Origin: Setoptus koraiensis
Lineage: Eukaryota > Arthropoda
Direction of reading: 5' to 3'
DNA length: 64,000 nt
Assembly: GCA_048013815.1 (NCBI GenBank)
Contig: CM106585.1
Span: forward strand, 18,166,001 to 18,230,000
The notes under the pieces were generated by a model. The model saw only the letters and a program-made list of their open reading frames with translations, did not search any database and was not told the origin of the DNA. Both the position numbers and the translations under genes were made by a program. Every line of letters starts with the position of its first letter. The stretch's first letter is position 1. Of the stretch, positions 62,768 to 64,000 are shown in pieces.

Positions 62768-64000
62768 CTGAGAAAAAGTCAAAAGTGTCCGACCACTACT
62801 GAGAGATGTCGATAAAAATGCTCCAACAAGTAACAGACAACTTGTACGAGATAGTAGTCGCTGCTGAGATTTTCAGTCATGATAACTAGCATGGTACTAT
62901 GAGGCTGTCTTCCAGTATTCGCATGTATCTTGATTTGTTGCCGGCAATCAGTCAGACACTATCACATCCCATGATGTGAAACCTGTGGCTTGTCAGATTG
63001 CAATATTTCGTATGAGATATACAATGCGACTCTTTTGCGACGACCTCAGTAGATCAAACGAGAGCTGGTGACCCCAGTAATTGAAAAATTCATCATTCAT
63101 ACCTGGACAACACCAGACAGGGAAAGGTGGTCAAGAGTTGGGATATCATTTAATCATTACTCACAAGATTGTCAGATAAATTGCGTTTAAATTGCCATTC
63201 CTCTGAAGTGTTTTCTCTTCGAAGACCAAGACCGAGTTCAGTTTTGCCGGTATCCCATTCATTCATTTCCATGCAAGTCAACGATGCTAGCGTATTTTAT
63301 AGCGGAGATAATTTGCAAGGTCGCCATAACGGCAAGATTATTTCCACCATCGTTGTTTGCTTGCATGCAACTTTGTACCGGCAGCGACATCTGAAAAGAC
63401 GTTTGCAATCTAAAATTTGATTAACAAAATTTCGCACCATATTATTTGAGAAGACGAACCCTTTGCGAACTTCCTCCATGGCCACATTAGTCTATAACGA
63501 TCAGTATAAATCGACCATACTTTTCATGGGGTATAATTGCACATTCCAGCCTTTGGGCTTCACCAGAAGAAAGCCCTCTCTCTTTTTTTTTTTTGCAAAC
63601 TCAAACAGATAACCCTCCCGGTCGTCGCAACAATCGAAGAAAACGAGAGAGCGACTTCGGAGATTGTCCAAAAAGAATGTTCAAACAGCAAACATACGGT
63701 TTGGTCTGTCTCAATCTCTCATTTATTTTTATCTACGATGTTTAATAACAATTAAGATTATTTTGATATTTTTGACTATCTATAATTTACGTTGAAACGT
63801 CTATCAATTGTGTGTGTGGAATTATTACGTACGTGCACATGTCAGATTTGATAAGATCAATGGTTAAATTTGTCGATATCATATTTGAGTACTTGTGTAG
63901 AATTGCCTTTCGATTCCATGTACACACACATATTTTAGCTTCATTTCCTATTGTTCTACATGTAATAGCAATTAGTTGTGATTGTTTTCATTTTCCCTCG
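62768..64000. other. Right end of window, no firm gene
   Basis: Contains the second weak candidate exon (63165-63272) and otherwise AT-rich sequence. Overlapping frames on both strands near 63170-63755 have no recognisable domain. Confidence 0.4.
63165..63272 (-). CDS. Candidate first coding exon of an unidentified gene (weak)
   Basis: On the minus strand an ATG opens a 36-codon frame (MEMNEWDTGKTELGLGLRRE, then a Ser/Glu/Lys-rich segment ending LSDNL) that runs straight into a good donor (CTT|GTGAGT). The start has three in-frame or nearby ATGs. A plus-strand frame overlaps it fully. No family recognised. Confidence 0.25.

Overview
This is a eukaryotic nuclear window. It has spliced genes with GT-AG introns (many only about 100 bp), AATAAA poly(A) signals, no operons, long non-coding stretches full of CA, CT, GA and AAC/GTT microsatellites, and proteins with long Q/N/H/S runs. 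The gene families (senseless-type zinc-finger factor, large arthropod-style haem peroxidase, SLC22 transporter) point to an arthropod. The compact introns and intronless dynamin and reptin would suit an acariform mite, but that is inference, not proof.

Layout, left to right: a senseless/Gfi1-type zinc-finger gene (+, about 1.3-2.8 kb); 5.5 kb of non-coding DNA; RpL27A (-) facing reptin/RUVBL2 (+); sphingosine kinase (+) converging on mitochondrial ribosomal protein S2 (-); SMG8 (+); 6 kb of non-coding DNA with a mariner-like remnant and CA arrays; a plexin-domain-containing (PLXDC/TEM7) gene (+); MOCS2B, the molybdopterin synthase large subunit (-); a MARCH-type RING-CH ubiquitin ligase (+) whose stop codon overlaps that of phosphatidylinositol synthase (-); dynamin (+); a haem peroxidase (-); a Yippee-like gene with a very long extra tail (-); and an SLC22 organic-ion transporter (-). 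The rest is mostly non-coding, with two weak exon candidates.

The genes do not form one pathway. They are mainly housekeeping genes (translation, chromatin remodelling, mRNA decay, lipid and cofactor synthesis, endocytosis) mixed with developmental and membrane genes. The most striking object is a 1,373-base block made almost only of C and A, lying inside a codon-perfect stretch of the PLXDC coding sequence. Leaving it out gives one continuous conserved reading frame. It lacks splice sites, so it looks more like a sequencing or assembly artefact (dark-cycle poly-G type reads) than biology, though a genuine G-rich insertion has not been excluded. No CRISPR array, viral gene or complete transposon was found, and no wholly new multi-gene system is visible.
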